Origin: Nanobdellota archaeon
GTDB taxonomy: Archaea > Nanobdellota > Nanobdellia > Pacearchaeales > GW2011-AR1
Length of the DNA: 56,213 bases
Assembly: GCA_022561055.1 (NCBI GenBank)
Contig: JADFRY010000006.1
Coordinates: forward strand, 1-56,213
Direction: 5' to 3'
Below, piece after piece: positions 16,644 through 25,656 of this stretch. A program made the position numbers and the translations under genes. The notes beneath the pieces were generated by a model. The model made no database searches. It was not told the DNA's origin and saw only the letters and a program-made list of their open reading frames with translations. Position 1 is the stretch's first letter; each line of letters opens with the position of its first letter.

Positions 16644-17219
16644 TTATTTCGGCTTAACAACAACATCAAAGAAGTCTGTAGTGTAAATTTGTCCTGTAAG
16701 TGACGATCCTTTATACACACTGATATCAAAACGTGCACTGCACAACGGAGTAGATTCAGGCATCCTTAAATTTACAACTGTGTAATGCGTGCCTCCTGGA
16801 GGAACCTGAACCCCAGTCCTAGTTTTTCCTAATTGTATCCACGAATCAGCTTGAGCAGGTGTTAGTCCTTGGCAGCCACGAGAAATCTCTACAGCCTCCA
16901 CATTATAACTGAACATTCCTTCAGTAGTCCCTGTCTCAAGATTCCTAAAAGAAAACGCAATTCCCCAATCATCTCCCTGCTTGATTTCTGCTTTATTTTC
17001 AGATAAGTAAACTACTAATTTTTTATTATTATCATCGGAAAATATTTTTTGTATCTCTGATTTAACTTTATCATTTATTTGTTTAACATTATAAATTGAT
17101 TCTGTAAAAATCGTCCTAACCAAAACCAATCCAAGAATTAACATTGACATGGCAATAACTAATATGACAATTGTTCCGATAGACAATTCTAAAGCTCCAT
17201 TTCTATTTCTTCTGAACAT
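16644..17219 (-). CDS. Pilin-like membrane protein with class III signal
   Basis: The N terminus NRNGALELSIGTIVILVIAMSMLILGLVLV is the positively charged leader plus long hydrophobic helix of type IV pilin/archaellin-like proteins. Processing after the Gly is plausible. The rest (about 150 residues) is an extracellular beta-sandwich-like domain with two cysteines (SRGCQ and TPLCSA) that may form a disulfide. VKOR, encoded nearby, could help make such bonds. Its start adjoins the stop of the next upstream gene. Confidence 0.8.
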   Translation of the reverse strand: MFRRNRNGALELSIGTIVILVIAMSMLILGLVLVRTIFTESIYNVKQINDKVKSEIQKIFSDDNNKKLVVYLSENKAEIKQGDDWGIAFSFRNLETGTTEGMFSYNVEAVEISRGCQGLTPAQADSWIQLGKTRTGVQVPPGGTHYTVVNLRMPESTPLCSARFDISVYKGSSLTGQIYTTDFFDVVVKPK

Positions 17220-17516
17220 CTAAGCACCCTGTAAACCCTGCAATTGACCAAGAATGTCTGCCGCGTAATTAACAAGAACATATATTGCTATTATTCCGAG
17301 GATTATTCCAACAATATTTAAAACAATTCCTGCTTTGGACCATTTATTTTTATTCAGTTTGCTTTGTTTTAAACTAAACACCAAACCAACAATTCCCATG
17401 ATAATTCCTCCAACTGATAAAGATAAAACGCTGAGAATTCCAAAAACCACACCAGCCACACCCAAACTATTCTCTTGTACTGCAACACTCTTCTTCACAA
17501 CCTCTTTTTTCACCAT
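17220..17516 (-). CDS. Small two-helix membrane protein, DUF4190-like
   Basis: A 98-residue protein with a short charged N terminus and two membrane helices (GVAGVVFGILSVLSLSVGGIIMGIVGLVFSL and AGIVLNIVGIILGIIAIYVLV). They are separated by a basic loop, KQSKLNKNKWSKAG. The L-x-V-x-S-L-x-x-G-G-I-x-x-G-I-x-G-L pattern resembles DUF4190. Function is unknown. It is directly followed by the pilin-like gene, so the pair may work together in the envelope. Confidence 0.75.
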   Translation of the reverse strand: MVKKEVVKKSVAVQENSLGVAGVVFGILSVLSLSVGGIIMGIVGLVFSLKQSKLNKNKWSKAGIVLNIVGIILGIIAIYVLVNYAADILGQLQGLQGA

Positions 17517-17577
17517 CCCTATATTTACCTTCTTTATTTTATAAATCTTCTGTTCTCCAGAACAGAATTGTTGTGTC

Positions 17578-17973
17578 CTAATAAACTTCCAAATAACTAA
17601 AAATCAAAAGAATAATATTTACTAAATAAATTCCACTACACACTAAACAAAAGTTATTTAGTTTAAAATACAAAACATATGCGAGATAAACTGAGCCAAT
17701 GACTGCCAACATAGACAAATAGAAGATATAAGTAATATTATAAAAACTTAATAAAAGAATAACTAAATAAAATATCATCCCATAAACTGAATTAGATAAT
17801 CCAAACAATTTTCCATACTTACTTGAAAACGCTTTAGTACAAGAAACTTTTTCACTTATATCACACAAAGACTTATATTTTTTTGACTTTTCATATTTTT
17901 TTTCTATATAAAGTGCATAAAAAGATAATAAAAATCCTAAAATAGCCAATATTTGTATTATGATTAAAGCCAT
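17578..17973 (-). CDS. Vitamin K epoxide reductase (VKOR) family protein
   Basis: A 131-residue four-helix membrane protein of the VKOR/DsbB-like family, which reoxidises thiol oxidoreductases to drive disulfide formation. It has the loop cysteines LCDISEKVSCTKAFSSKYGKLFGLSNSVYG, including the conserved Ser and the G-x-x-N-S-x-Y-G stretch. The active C-x-x-C is FCLVCSGIY. All four cysteines are present. It lacks a fused thioredoxin domain. It may serve the cysteine-containing secreted proteins coded nearby. Confidence 0.92.
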   Translation of the reverse strand: MALIIIQILAILGFLLSFYALYIEKKYEKSKKYKSLCDISEKVSCTKAFSSKYGKLFGLSNSVYGMIFYLVILLLSFYNITYIFYLSMLAVIGSVYLAYVLYFKLNNFCLVCSGIYLVNIILLIFSYLEVY

Positions 17974-18073
17974 ACTATTTCTTTTTTATTGCTTTCTTTC
18001 TTGCTGCCATGCTTACACTCTTTTATTATAAATTGATTCTTTTTTATAAATTTATCTTTTAATACTTTCTAAA

Positions 18074-18145
18074 TGGGAACGGGGGGAATCGAACCCCCGA
18101 CACTACGAGCTTCAGTCGCATGCTCTCCCACTGAGCTACGTTCCC
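18074..18145 (-). tRNA. tRNA-Phe (GAA)
   Basis: Reading the minus strand, GGGAACG pairs with CGTTCCC as the acceptor stem. The D arm is GCTC-AGTGGGA-GAGC, the anticodon stem is TGCGA/TCGTA with loop CTGAAGC, and the T arm is GGGGG-TTCGATT-CCCCC. The anticodon is GAA (Phe). There is no intron and no encoded CCA; the discriminator base is A. Confidence 0.96.
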
Positions 18146-18170
18146 TTGTTTAAGAAAAAGATAAATTGCT

Positions 18171-18176
18171 TTTAAA
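18171..18176 (-). promoter_or_regulatory. TATA box of tRNA-Phe
   Basis: CATTTAAAAGC on the minus strand lies 26-31 nt upstream of the tRNA-Phe 5' end, standard for an archaeal promoter. Confidence 0.6.
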
Positions 18177-18225
18177 TGTTTTTAGAAGACTAAGAAGAAG
18201 GGCTCCAGACACTTGAACCAAAAAT

Positions 18226-18584
18226 GTGTGAGTCGGAAATAGGCCGGATTCTGTCGAACATTGTTTCTTCTTTCGAAGTGCAAACTGTTCGTGCTGACAT
18301 CTGTCTATGCGAGCGGCTAAGGCTCTTGCATCAGCGAAGTCGGTCGTTTCATCAAATCCTTCATCTCAAAGCTCACCGCAAGGTTCCTCGCTAAATGAAG
18401 ACTGTGTCGTTTCTGTTCCGGAGCTCTGCCTCACGACAGCCCACTTTCGTGGATCACTACTTCCTACAAAGAGTCGTAGACTACAAAGGTTGTAGGGATG
18501 TCCAGACCTTCCCCAAAACTTAGAAACCATAAAGCTTCTCGTCAATTTAATGACAAAGTTCCGAAGTCAGCTATCCGACTCACA
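18226..18584 (-). ncRNA. rnpB: RNase P RNA
   Basis: The minus strand starts GTGAGTCGGATAGCTGAC and ends ACAGAATCCGGCCTATTTCC-GACTCAC. The latter is the universal ACAGAA-CCGGC-TA signature near the 3' end of RNase P RNA, and the two ends pair as P1. The 5' conserved GGAAGGTCTGGACATCC (variant of the GAGGAAAGTC block) and the AGACAGATGTCAGC element are also visible. It forms an enzyme with small proteins such as Rnp2 (at 41.6 kb) to cut tRNA leaders. Ends are approximate. Confidence 0.93.
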
Positions 18585-18603
18585 TAATTATTCCAGAATC
18601 ATA

Positions 18604-18613
18604 GTTTTTAAAC
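18604..18613 (-). promoter_or_regulatory. TATA box of RNase P RNA
   Basis: GTTTAAAAAC on the minus strand is centred about 25 nt upstream of the inferred RNA 5' end. It supports an independent promoter for rnpB. Confidence 0.55.
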
Positions 18614-18773
18614 ATTGTTATGTGTGGTTTTTTGGTCCACAAAACCTAACCTAAAATTATCGCATCTTTAATTGAGGCGCGGAGTCAATGGGTCATAGCT
18701 GATTGGTGATATTTGAGATAACTTAATAATTTTTATCAAACAAATTTTTAAACTCTAATTCCCTAACAACAAA

Positions 18774-19193
18774 ATGGAAAAAGAGGAAAACAAAAAATAT
18801 CTCGCAATAATTAACTTATCAACAATTATTTTATTTATTATATTTTTTATAATTCCAATTGTTTTCTTTTTTTTATTAGACAAAAAAACAGAAGCAGGAT
18901 TCGGTTTTGTGCAAATTATATTCTCAATTATAATTGCTTTTTTCGTAACATTTTTTTTAATTTGGGTGAAATCATTCATAGTCAACAGGCCTTATTTAGG
19001 AACAATACTCAGTTTGATAGCCTTAGGTTTGTTTGAGTATGGTTTATTCATAAAATACAGGGGTCCCTATACAGTAACTTTCGCAATAATAATTGCATTA
19101 ATTGTTTTAATTTACACAGGATTTTATTTCTTTAAATACAGAAAAAGTAGTAAAGAAATAAAAGTAGAGAGTTTTGACGATAGTCTTACTTAA
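18774..19193 (+). CDS. Four-helix membrane protein of unknown function
   Basis: A 139-residue protein with four hydrophobic segments: ILFIIFFIIPIVFFFLL, IIFSIIIAFFVTFFLIWV, YLGTILSLIALGLFEYGLFI and YTVTFAIIIALIVLIYTGFYFF. The ends are charged. It has no recognisable family. A TATA-like TTTTTAAACT lies about 22-31 nt upstream of the ATG, consistent with a leaderless gene. It converges on the small gene at 19197. Confidence 0.7.
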   Translation: MEKEENKKYLAIINLSTIILFIIFFIIPIVFFFLLDKKTEAGFGFVQIIFSIIIAFFVTFFLIWVKSFIVNRPYLGTILSLIALGLFEYGLFIKYRGPYTVTFAIIIALIVLIYTGFYFFKYRKSSKEIKVESFDDSLT

Positions 19194-19196
19194 ATT

Positions 19197-19532
19197 TTAG
19201 TCATTCGGGCCAGGAATGTAATCCTCTTCTTGCCCTTTATAAGACGACCCGTTAAGTATTGCTTTAAATGCTTCCTGAGCTATTGCATGTCTAACTTTTC
19301 TTGAATCTTGAATACATTCTTCAACTGGAATTCTCCCTTGTCTAAATTCTAATCCTTCTGGTAATGTTTGCCTAAAACCATATACGCGCTCCTTCCCTTT
19401 CTCGTCTCCTTCTTTAAGCCATATTGCTACTCGTATATCTCCATTAGCTATAGAGTAAACATATTCATTATAACCGCTTCTTCCACGGCGCTTCCCTCGA
19501 AATTGAACATTAGCTTTTTCTTCTGCGACCAT
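19197..19532 (-). CDS. Unknown small protein downstream of the rRNA operon (111 aa)
   Basis: I start at ATG 19532 because TTTATAAA (19554-19561) lies 22-29 nt upstream, giving a leaderless gene; the track's start is a TTG. The protein is soluble: NVQFRGKRRGRSGYNEYVYSIANGDIRVAIWL looks beta-rich, and DSRKVRHAIAQEAFKAIL is a helix. There is no known family. It lies about 100 nt past the 23S gene on the same strand but has its own promoter. Confidence 0.65.
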   Translation of the reverse strand: MVAEEKANVQFRGKRRGRSGYNEYVYSIANGDIRVAIWLKEGDEKGKERVYGFRQTLPEGLEFRQGRIPVEECIQDSRKVRHAIAQEAFKAILNGSSYKGQEEDYIPGPND

Positions 19533-19553
19533 ATAACTACTCAAAAGAGTCAG

Positions 19554-19561
19554 TTTATAAA
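19554..19561 (-). promoter_or_regulatory. TATA box of the gene at 19197-19532
   Basis: AATTTATAAACTG on the minus strand lies 22-29 nt before the ATG, which decides the start choice. Confidence 0.6.
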
Positions 19562-19596
19562 TTTGTCTATAACCAAGTTAATAAAGAACAACTCAA

Positions 19597-19610
19597 CAAG
19601 TAGGCAGACA
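19597..19610 (-). repeat. 23S processing stem, 3' arm
   Basis: TGTCTGCCTACTTG in the transcript (complement of CAAGTAGGCAGACA here) is perfectly complementary to 23178-23191 upstream of 23S. Pairing continues inward with G-U pairs (GUUGGCGAAG-like side against CUUAUUUUGC). This brings the two ends of pre-23S together for excision. Confidence 0.75.
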
Positions 19611-20576
19611 CTAGCAAAATAAGTTTAGCTTATGACTTAAGTGTGGCTTTTAGTAGTTGCATGCTTAAAACCTCGTTGCCTCGGTTCTTACACACCAACT
19701 CTATCAACGCCTTCTTCTAAAGCGGCCTATGTTATCTCGTCTTGCGGATGGCTTCGTGCTTAGATGCTTTCAGCACTTATCCATACGGTGCGTAGCTGCG
19801 CAGCCTGCTCATAACAACTGCTGACCAGAGGCACCCAAGTCAAGTTCCTCTCGTACTATTGACTCGTTCCACTCAGACAACAACGCGCCTAGTAGATATC
19901 ATACAAACTGTCTCACGACGTTCTTAACCCAGCTAACGATTCCTTTTAATGCGTGAACTCCGACACCCTTGGTAGCTTGTGCACTACCAGGATAGGAAGA
20001 GCCGACAGCGATGTACCAAACCGCGCCGTCAATATGGACTATCGGGCGCGACAAGCCAATTATCCTTGGGGTACCTTTTCTGTCACACACGGGCCCTATT
20101 AAAAAGCCACGTGGGGTCGCTAAGCCCGGCTTTCACCTCTGCATCTCTTGCTTTTCGAAATACAGTCAGACAAGCTTTTGCCCTCGCACTCTACTCCGGA
20201 TTTCCAACCTGGATGAGCTTGTCTTTGGGCCCTACAGATATCTTTTCTGCAGGGTGCCGCCCCAGCCAAACTGCCCGCCTGCTGATGTCCCTGCCGAAGC
20301 AAGTAAGCAATGTCAAAAAGGGTGGGTAGTATTACAAGGTCGCTCCGTCAACTCCGGAGAGTTGACATCTACGCTCCTACCTATACTATGCACTCTTCTC
20401 AACATCACAACAACAAGTTGCAGTAAAGGTCCACAAGGTCTCTGCTTCCCACTAGGCGACGATGGCATTTTCACCATCAAGTGAGTTCAGAAGGTTCTGG
20501 TTAGGGACAGCGACCACCTCGTTAAACCATTCATGCAAGTCGTTATTCAAACGACAAGGTATTACGCTCATTTTTG

Positions 20577-20840
20577 TTACAACCGTCTAAGTTGCAAAGA
20601 ATCTTCTTCTATAAATTGTGAAATATTAGTCATGTCAACTAATACACAATCTATTCCTTTTCTCTGTCTTTCTTCCTCATCAAGACCTGTTAAAGACTCA
20701 TATGCTTTATTTGGGTCTATTTTGTCACCACTATAAACCGGAATACGAATTAAGCTGTTCGGTCCTAGTGAATTATTCAATAATTCCACTGTTCCATCTG
20801 CTTTTTTTATTCCGATAGTGTATATTTTTTCTTCATCCAT
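20577..20840 (-). CDS. ORF inside the 23S group I intron, unknown (87 aa)
   Basis: The ORF starts at ATG 20840 (MDEEKIYTIGIKKADG) and ends 8 nt before the intron's 3' splice site. There is no LAGLIDADG, HNH, GIY-YIG, His-Cys or PD-(D/E)xK motif that I can see, so it is not an evident homing endonuclease. It is acidic and soluble, with DGTVELLNNSLGPNSLIRIPVY and GIDCVLVDMTNISQFIEEDSL. TTAAATACC (near 20861-20870) lies 21-30 nt upstream of the ATG, a leaderless-promoter spacing. The track's longer start is TTG. It could be a degraded homing enzyme or an unrelated passenger. Confidence 0.55.
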   Translation of the reverse strand: MDEEKIYTIGIKKADGTVELLNNSLGPNSLIRIPVYSGDKIDPNKAYESLTGLDEEERQRKGIDCVLVDMTNISQFIEEDSLQLRRL

Positions 20841-20860
20841 GAAGATTTGGACAAGCAAGG

Positions 20861-20870
20861 GTATTTAATT
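20861..20870 (-). promoter_or_regulatory. Possible internal promoter for the intron ORF
   Basis: AATTAAATAC on the minus strand, inside the intron, sits 21-30 nt upstream of ATG 20840. The same geometry is seen at other leaderless genes in this window. An independent promoter would let the ORF be translated without relying on pre-rRNA. Confidence 0.45.
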
Positions 20871-23177
20871 CTTTTGACGGTGCCCACACATTTCTGCATG
20901 AGTCTGCATGTCGCCATACAGTTCGGACTATATCTTAACAATTTAATTGTTTCGAGCGTGTAGTCTCTGAGGATTCTAGAAATTAGAATTTTCTAGTCTT
21001 TCCTGCTGATTGTCCGCAATTTTAGATTTTCACTGCCGATTCCTCGGCGAGTACCAAAATATACTCGGATGTTCCAGCATATAGCTCGATTTTCTTCATT
21101 TTCATTAATGGTTTATTCGACATACTATTTATTACTATGAAGCCTGAAGCGTTTTTCTTTTTTAAGAAAACCGTAAGGCAACGTATTTCACCTTAAGAGC
21201 CTCATAGTTAGGCCCGCCGTTTCATGGGTCTTAGCTCCCTTGAAAAGGAGTTTGAAACACCACGACTGGGCAGGTCTCACTGAGTATACCAGTCCTTTCG
21301 GATTTGCACTCAGCTACGTTTTTGATAAACAGTCGGGCAGTCCTTGTCACTGCGATCTACAAACGCACTCAAAAAAGCACGTTCATAGACACCCCTTCTA
21401 CCTAAGATACAGGGCTAATTTGCCGAATTCCCTTAACCAGTTTAGCCTTTCACGTCTTAGCCTTCTCAGCCAGAGCATCAGTGCCGATTCTCGGTACGGC
21501 TACTAAACTTAACATGATACACGATATTTCACGGACCCCAGGACTCAACAGTTTTCGTCAAACAATTCAAACACTTCTCTTCATTACAATCCACATCTTT
21601 CTTGCTTGAATATCCTTCCAGATACCTGCCTATCCCGAAGTAAATCGTGCACTAAAAGCTTAGCAGTTCAGGAATATTAACCTGATTTCCATTCGCTATA
21701 CTCAGTTAAGGTATAACTTAGGTACCGACTAACCCTTAGTTAAACGATATTGCCAAGGAAACCTTGCTCTTTCGACGCTATCCATTCTCAGGATAATCTG
21801 ATCTTACTAACACCAAGATTCTCATTCCTTCCCGCTCCATCCTCTCTTCAGAGAAAACTTCTGCGCAGAAAAGACGCCTGCTTACCAGAACTTTCAAAAA
21901 TGAAAGCCTCCAGAGTATCGGTAGTATGCTTAGCCCCGTCCATTTTCCCCGCCAAGAACCTCGATAAGTGAGCTGTTACGCTTTCTTTAAATGATGGCTG
22001 CTTCTGAGCCTACATCCTTACTGTCTCAGGTTCTCGACAAAGTTCGTTACACTTAGCATACATTTTGGGACCTTAACTCTGGTCTCCGTTGTTCCGGTCT
22101 CGGAACAGCACCTTACGCACCGCCCCCCATTCCTGTCTTACGTAATTAACAAGTTCAGAGTTGGAATAAGTTCCGTAGCCTTTCGACTCTGCAAACTTTA
22201 TCCGTACTTTACCTCGCTAATAAACTAGACAAGACTATACTGCGGCATATTTCAACAGGAACCAGCCATCGCCAGGTTAGATAGGCTTTTCACCCCTATT
22301 CACAGGTCATTCGAGTGCATGTACACAACACCGGTTCGGCCCTCCATTTCCCTTTCGGAAAACTTCAGCCTGCCCACGAATAGATCACCTGGCTTCGGGT
22401 CTTATCCAATTGACTAACGCATTTTCATACTTGCTTTCGCTACGGCTTCAAACTTAACCTTGCCACTTAGATAAACTCCTTGGCCCATTTTTCCAAACGT
22501 ACGTTACAACTCCTTAGAGCAGTAACCATCATGTCGCTAATAGATTTCAAGTCTTTTCACCCTCGATTAAGAGTACTTTTCAGCTTTCCCTCGCGGTACT
22601 AAGTTCGCTATCGGACTTGGACTAATATTTAGGGTTAGCTGTCAATCCAGCTGTTTTCAGACATCCAATCTAGGAAGCCCTACTCTTTTGAAGAACAGCG
22701 TATCAACTTTGCTTACGGGACTATCGCCCTCTATGGTGTCTCTTTCCAGAAAACTTCAGCTCGTTGACTTAGCCATTAACCTTCACCACATCTCTAACTT
22801 CTTTTCAAAAGCAGATTCGGTTTGCCCTGTTCCCTTTTCGCTCGCTGCTACTAAGGGAATCATTAGTATTTTCTTTTCCTACCGGTACTAAGATGTTTCA
22901 ATTCCCGGCGTGCATTTACCTCCAAGAAGGCATTCTCCGAGGAGAACGTTATCGCATTCAGAAATCTTAGGTTCAAAGGTCGCATGCACCTCGCCTAAGC
23001 TTATCGCAGCTTGCCACGTCTTTCATCACAATCCAAGCCAAGCCATCCATCTATTAGCTTAAAATAAGATCAAAACCAACAACTCCTTCTCATATTGTGA
23101 GTGGAGACGAACTCCTTAGGAGTTGAAGGCATCCAAGAATTCTTACGAATTCTTATGTAAACTAAACTCTTCGCCAA

Positions 23178-23191
23178 TGTCTGCCTACTTG
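23178..23191 (-). repeat. 23S processing stem, 5' arm
   Basis: CAAGTAGGCAGACA in the transcript pairs perfectly with 19597-19610 downstream of 23S, followed by 9 further pairs including G-U. The helix spans at least 23 pairs before its first mismatch. I could not fit the standard bulge-helix-bulge into it. Confidence 0.75.
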
Positions 23192-23402
23192 CGTCATTGA
23201 ATATAATCTCGACGTGATATGTCATGCCGTATCGTGGCACACCACTATCTACGACGATAAAGCTCGTCGGCAGCTTCCACATATTGTGAATATGATCTAC
23301 GATTTTATTGAATTCCTCCGACAAAGTTATTAAAGTAAGAAACGCAGGAGTTTTTAAAGGTTGTGACGAGTTTTAGGAAGCTATAAAAGTAGATTTTAAA
23401 TA

Positions 23403-23702
23403 TTATGCTACTAATTGCTCTCTCAAGTAATCTACAAAATTGGGAACTCTTTCATTTGTTATAATTATTGTGCCAGAAGATTCTAATTTTATTTTTCTTC
23501 TTTCCAATGCCGCTCTTTCTAATTCATCACGTTGTGCTTTTGTAGAACATGCACTTAACATAGTTGCCATAACAGGATTTTCATGAACATCAACATTTCT
23601 ATCTGAAATTCTGTATGTTATAACTCTTTGTTCTTTTAAATCAAATTCAATAATAAAACCAGGTAGGGCCATATAAACGTTGTAAGGTCTTTTTGTTTTC
23701 AT
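23403..23702 (-). CDS. ORF in the 16S-23S spacer, unknown (99 aa)
   Basis: I start at ATG 23702 (MKTKRPYNVYMALPGF), because the longer track ORF runs back through tRNA-Ala. The protein is soluble and looks genuine: PGFIIEFDLKEQRVITYRIS beta strands, then TKAQRDELERAALERRKIKLE helix and ERVPNFVDYLREQL. No family recognised. It begins 24 nt past the tRNA 3' end and has no evident TATA or SD, so it would depend on the rRNA transcript. The 23073-23402 part of the spacer is structured leader RNA with hairpins and the 23S processing stem. Confidence 0.55.
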   Translation of the reverse strand: MKTKRPYNVYMALPGFIIEFDLKEQRVITYRISDRNVDVHENPVMATMLSACSTKAQRDELERAALERRKIKLESSGTIIITNERVPNFVDYLREQLVA

Positions 23703-23725
23703 TTTAAATTTTTGCGAAATGAAAA

Positions 23726-23796
23726 TGGACCCACCGCGAATCGAACGCGGGTCTCCTCGGTGCAAACGAGGTATTCTACCACTGGACTATGGGCCC
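23726..23796 (-). tRNA. tRNA-Ala (TGC) in the rRNA spacer
   Basis: On the minus strand, GGGCCCA pairs with TGGGTCC, including the G3-U70 pair that marks alanine tRNAs. The anticodon stem CCTCG/CGAGG encloses TTTGCAC, giving anticodon TGC. The T arm is CCGCG-TTCGATT-CGCGG. It lies between 16S and 23S, as in many archaea. No intron and no encoded CCA. Confidence 0.97.
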
Positions 23797-23883
23797 GATA
23801 TAGACCCTTCGTCTTTTTTGTTTTTAAATATTACTTAAGATGCTAACGGTATGTAAAACAATCATTGCTGTATTTAATTTTTT

Positions 23884-25339
23884 AGGAGGTGATCCATCCG
23901 CAGGTTCCCCTACGGATACCTTGTGACGACTTAACCTACCTTGTCTAACAAAGGTTCGTCTCTGACGGGCCTCGCCAAAGCTAAACTCGGTTGGTTTGAC
24001 GGGCGGTGAGTGCAAGGAGCATTGACTTATTCACCGTCTGCTGATAACACACGATTACTACGAATTCCAGCGTCACGAGGGTGAGTTGCAACCCTCGATC
24101 TGAACTAGGCTGCAGTTTATGAGATTGGCTTCACCTCTCGGTGTCGCAACCCACTGAATGCAGCATTGCCGCGCGCGTGTAGCCCAGGGCATTCGGGACG
24201 TACTCACCTAACGTAGCCCGCACCCTCCTCCTTGTTACCAAGGCAGTCTGTATATTGTACACATAGCAAATATACATACGGGTCTCGCCTGTTACCTGAT
24301 TTAACAGGTCATCTCACGACACAGGCTGACGTCGGCCATGCATCTCCTCTCAGCGTGTCAGGTAAGCCCTTCAGACTGACCTTCATCCTGCTGTCGGTCC
24401 TGGTGAGGTTCACGGTGTGGAATCTAATTGAACCGCACGCGTCACTCGTTGTAGTACTCCCCCGCCTATTCCTTTAAGTTTCGGCCTTGCGACTATACTT
24501 CCCAGGTAGCACACTCTTCCCCTTCGGTGCAGCACCGAAACCTCTCGAAGAGGCCCCGATGTTTAGTGTGCAGTGTTTACTGCTAGGACTACACGGGTAT
24601 CTAATCCGCTTTGCGCCCCTAGCCTTCATCCCTTACTGTCAGATCCGTTCTCGTAAGGTGCCTTCGCTATTGTTAGTCCAGAAAGGATCAACACATTTAA
24701 CCGCTACCCTAACCGTACTCCTTACGTCTACCGGTCTCTAGCTATGCAGTATCTCTCGCACTTCTACGCTTAAGACGTAGGATTTCACAAGAGACTTACA
24801 TAACAAGCTACGGATGTTTTAGACCCAATAAATGTGATTGCGACTTGGACTGCTGGTATTACCGCGGCGGCTGGCACCAGTCTTGCCCAGTCCTTATTCG
24901 TGAGACTTTTTACATCTCACAAAAGCTTTTCCAATACGGAAAAGCACTTTGGCTTGCTTTGTCACGCTTTCGCGCATTGCAAAAGTTTCCCGACTGCTGC
25001 ACCCCGTAGGGCTGGGAATAGTGTCTCAGATTCCCTCTCAGGGTTTCTCCGCTAAGAGCCCTTACTGATCATAGGCTTGGTGGGCTATTACTCCGCCAAC
25101 AACCTAATCAGCCGCAGCCCCATCCTAAGGCGTTACCTTTCAACGATAATTCATTCCAGAATTTATCATCTATCTAGTATTAGCCTCAGTTTCCCGAGGG
25201 TATCCTAAACCTTAGGGCAGGTTAGCTACGTGTTACTGAGCAGTTCGCCTTCGCCTGGAATCCGAAAATTCCCGGAAAAAGACTTGCATGTCTAAGTGCA
25301 AACCAAATAGCCGCAATCTCCAGCAGGATCAACTGGATT
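23884..25339 (-). rRNA. 16S ribosomal RNA
   Basis: The minus strand starts ATCCAGTTGATCCTGCTGGAG and ends GGATCACCTCCT, carrying the anti-SD CCTCC. This anti-SD matches the GGAGG boxes seen before several genes here. Universal blocks are present, such as the 530 loop (GTGCCAGCCGCCGCGGTAAT) and the 1390-1400 region. The length (~1456 nt) shows no intron. It is the first gene of the rRNA operon. Confidence 0.97.
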
Positions 25340-25656
25340 TTTCATCTTTTGATAGGATAGTAAAATTATCATACCAATTCCAACCTTTATCCTTTAAGAC
25401 TTAACCAACATCATGAACCAGTCAATACTGATATCTGTTGTGACATAATTCTTTTTTTAGGTTGGTGGGTGGCATAAACTAACCAATCAAAATACACTCA
25501 AAACTCCTTTAGAATATTAATTTAGAGATATACAACTAATGAGTTTTACATACCTCATACCTTAATAAATAGCTCTCGGTTTTTAGAATTGCCGACGATA
25601 AACATTAAGGCACTCATTTGAGTTAACATCTTAACATTAGACTTGAGGAGAAGGAG

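Larger units (their letters stand above)
20569..21189 (-). ncRNA. Group I intron in 23S rRNA (L1931 position), 621 nt
   Basis: Exon sequence CTCTTAAGGT|AGCGTAATACCTTG is interrupted exactly after the U equivalent to E. coli 1931. I counted this from the m5U1939 and m5C1962 landmarks. The intron starts GAAATACG and ends ...ATG with terminal G. P1 forms from exon AAGGU and intron GCCUU with a U-G pair at the splice site. P10 can form from intron CGUU and exon AGCG. P2 is CGGTTTTCTT/AAGAAAAACG. The core R element (CAGAGACTACACG, about 20958-20970) and S element (AAGATATAGTCC, 20925-20936) are classic and pair as P7. The catalytic core occupies the first ~320 nt; an ORF fills the 3' part. Confidence 0.9.
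19629..23068 (-). rRNA. 23S ribosomal RNA (with group I intron)
   Basis: The minus strand carries a complete large-subunit rRNA. The 5' region has GGATGGCTTGGCTTGG...GACGTGGCAAGCTGCGATAAGC. Domain IV has GGGCCTAACTATGAGGCTCTTAAGGT. The peptidyl-transferase region and the sarcin-ricin stretch AGTACGAGAGGAA precede the 3' end. The gene is split by an intron at 20569-21189, leaving about 2.8 kb of exon, short for archaea. Terminal helix H1 can be formed by CTTATTTTAAGC and ACTTAAGTCATAAG, which sets the approximate ends. It is transcribed after 16S, tRNA-Ala and a spacer ORF. No 5S gene follows. Confidence 0.96.

Noticed and set aside
19597-23191. Bulge-helix-bulge at the 23S flanks
   Set aside because: The 3-nt UUG/UAG stretches that first looked like bulges can pair through G-U, giving a continuous helix.
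23070-23324. 84-codon ORF upstream of 23S
   Set aside because: It overlaps the 23S processing stem and several short hairpins and reaches the 23S 5' end. The sequence is better explained as structured leader RNA.
19979-25055. Numerous ORFs on both strands inside 16S and 23S
   Set aside because: They lie in conserved rRNA sequence and are frame shadows. Only the ORF inside the intron escapes this explanation.
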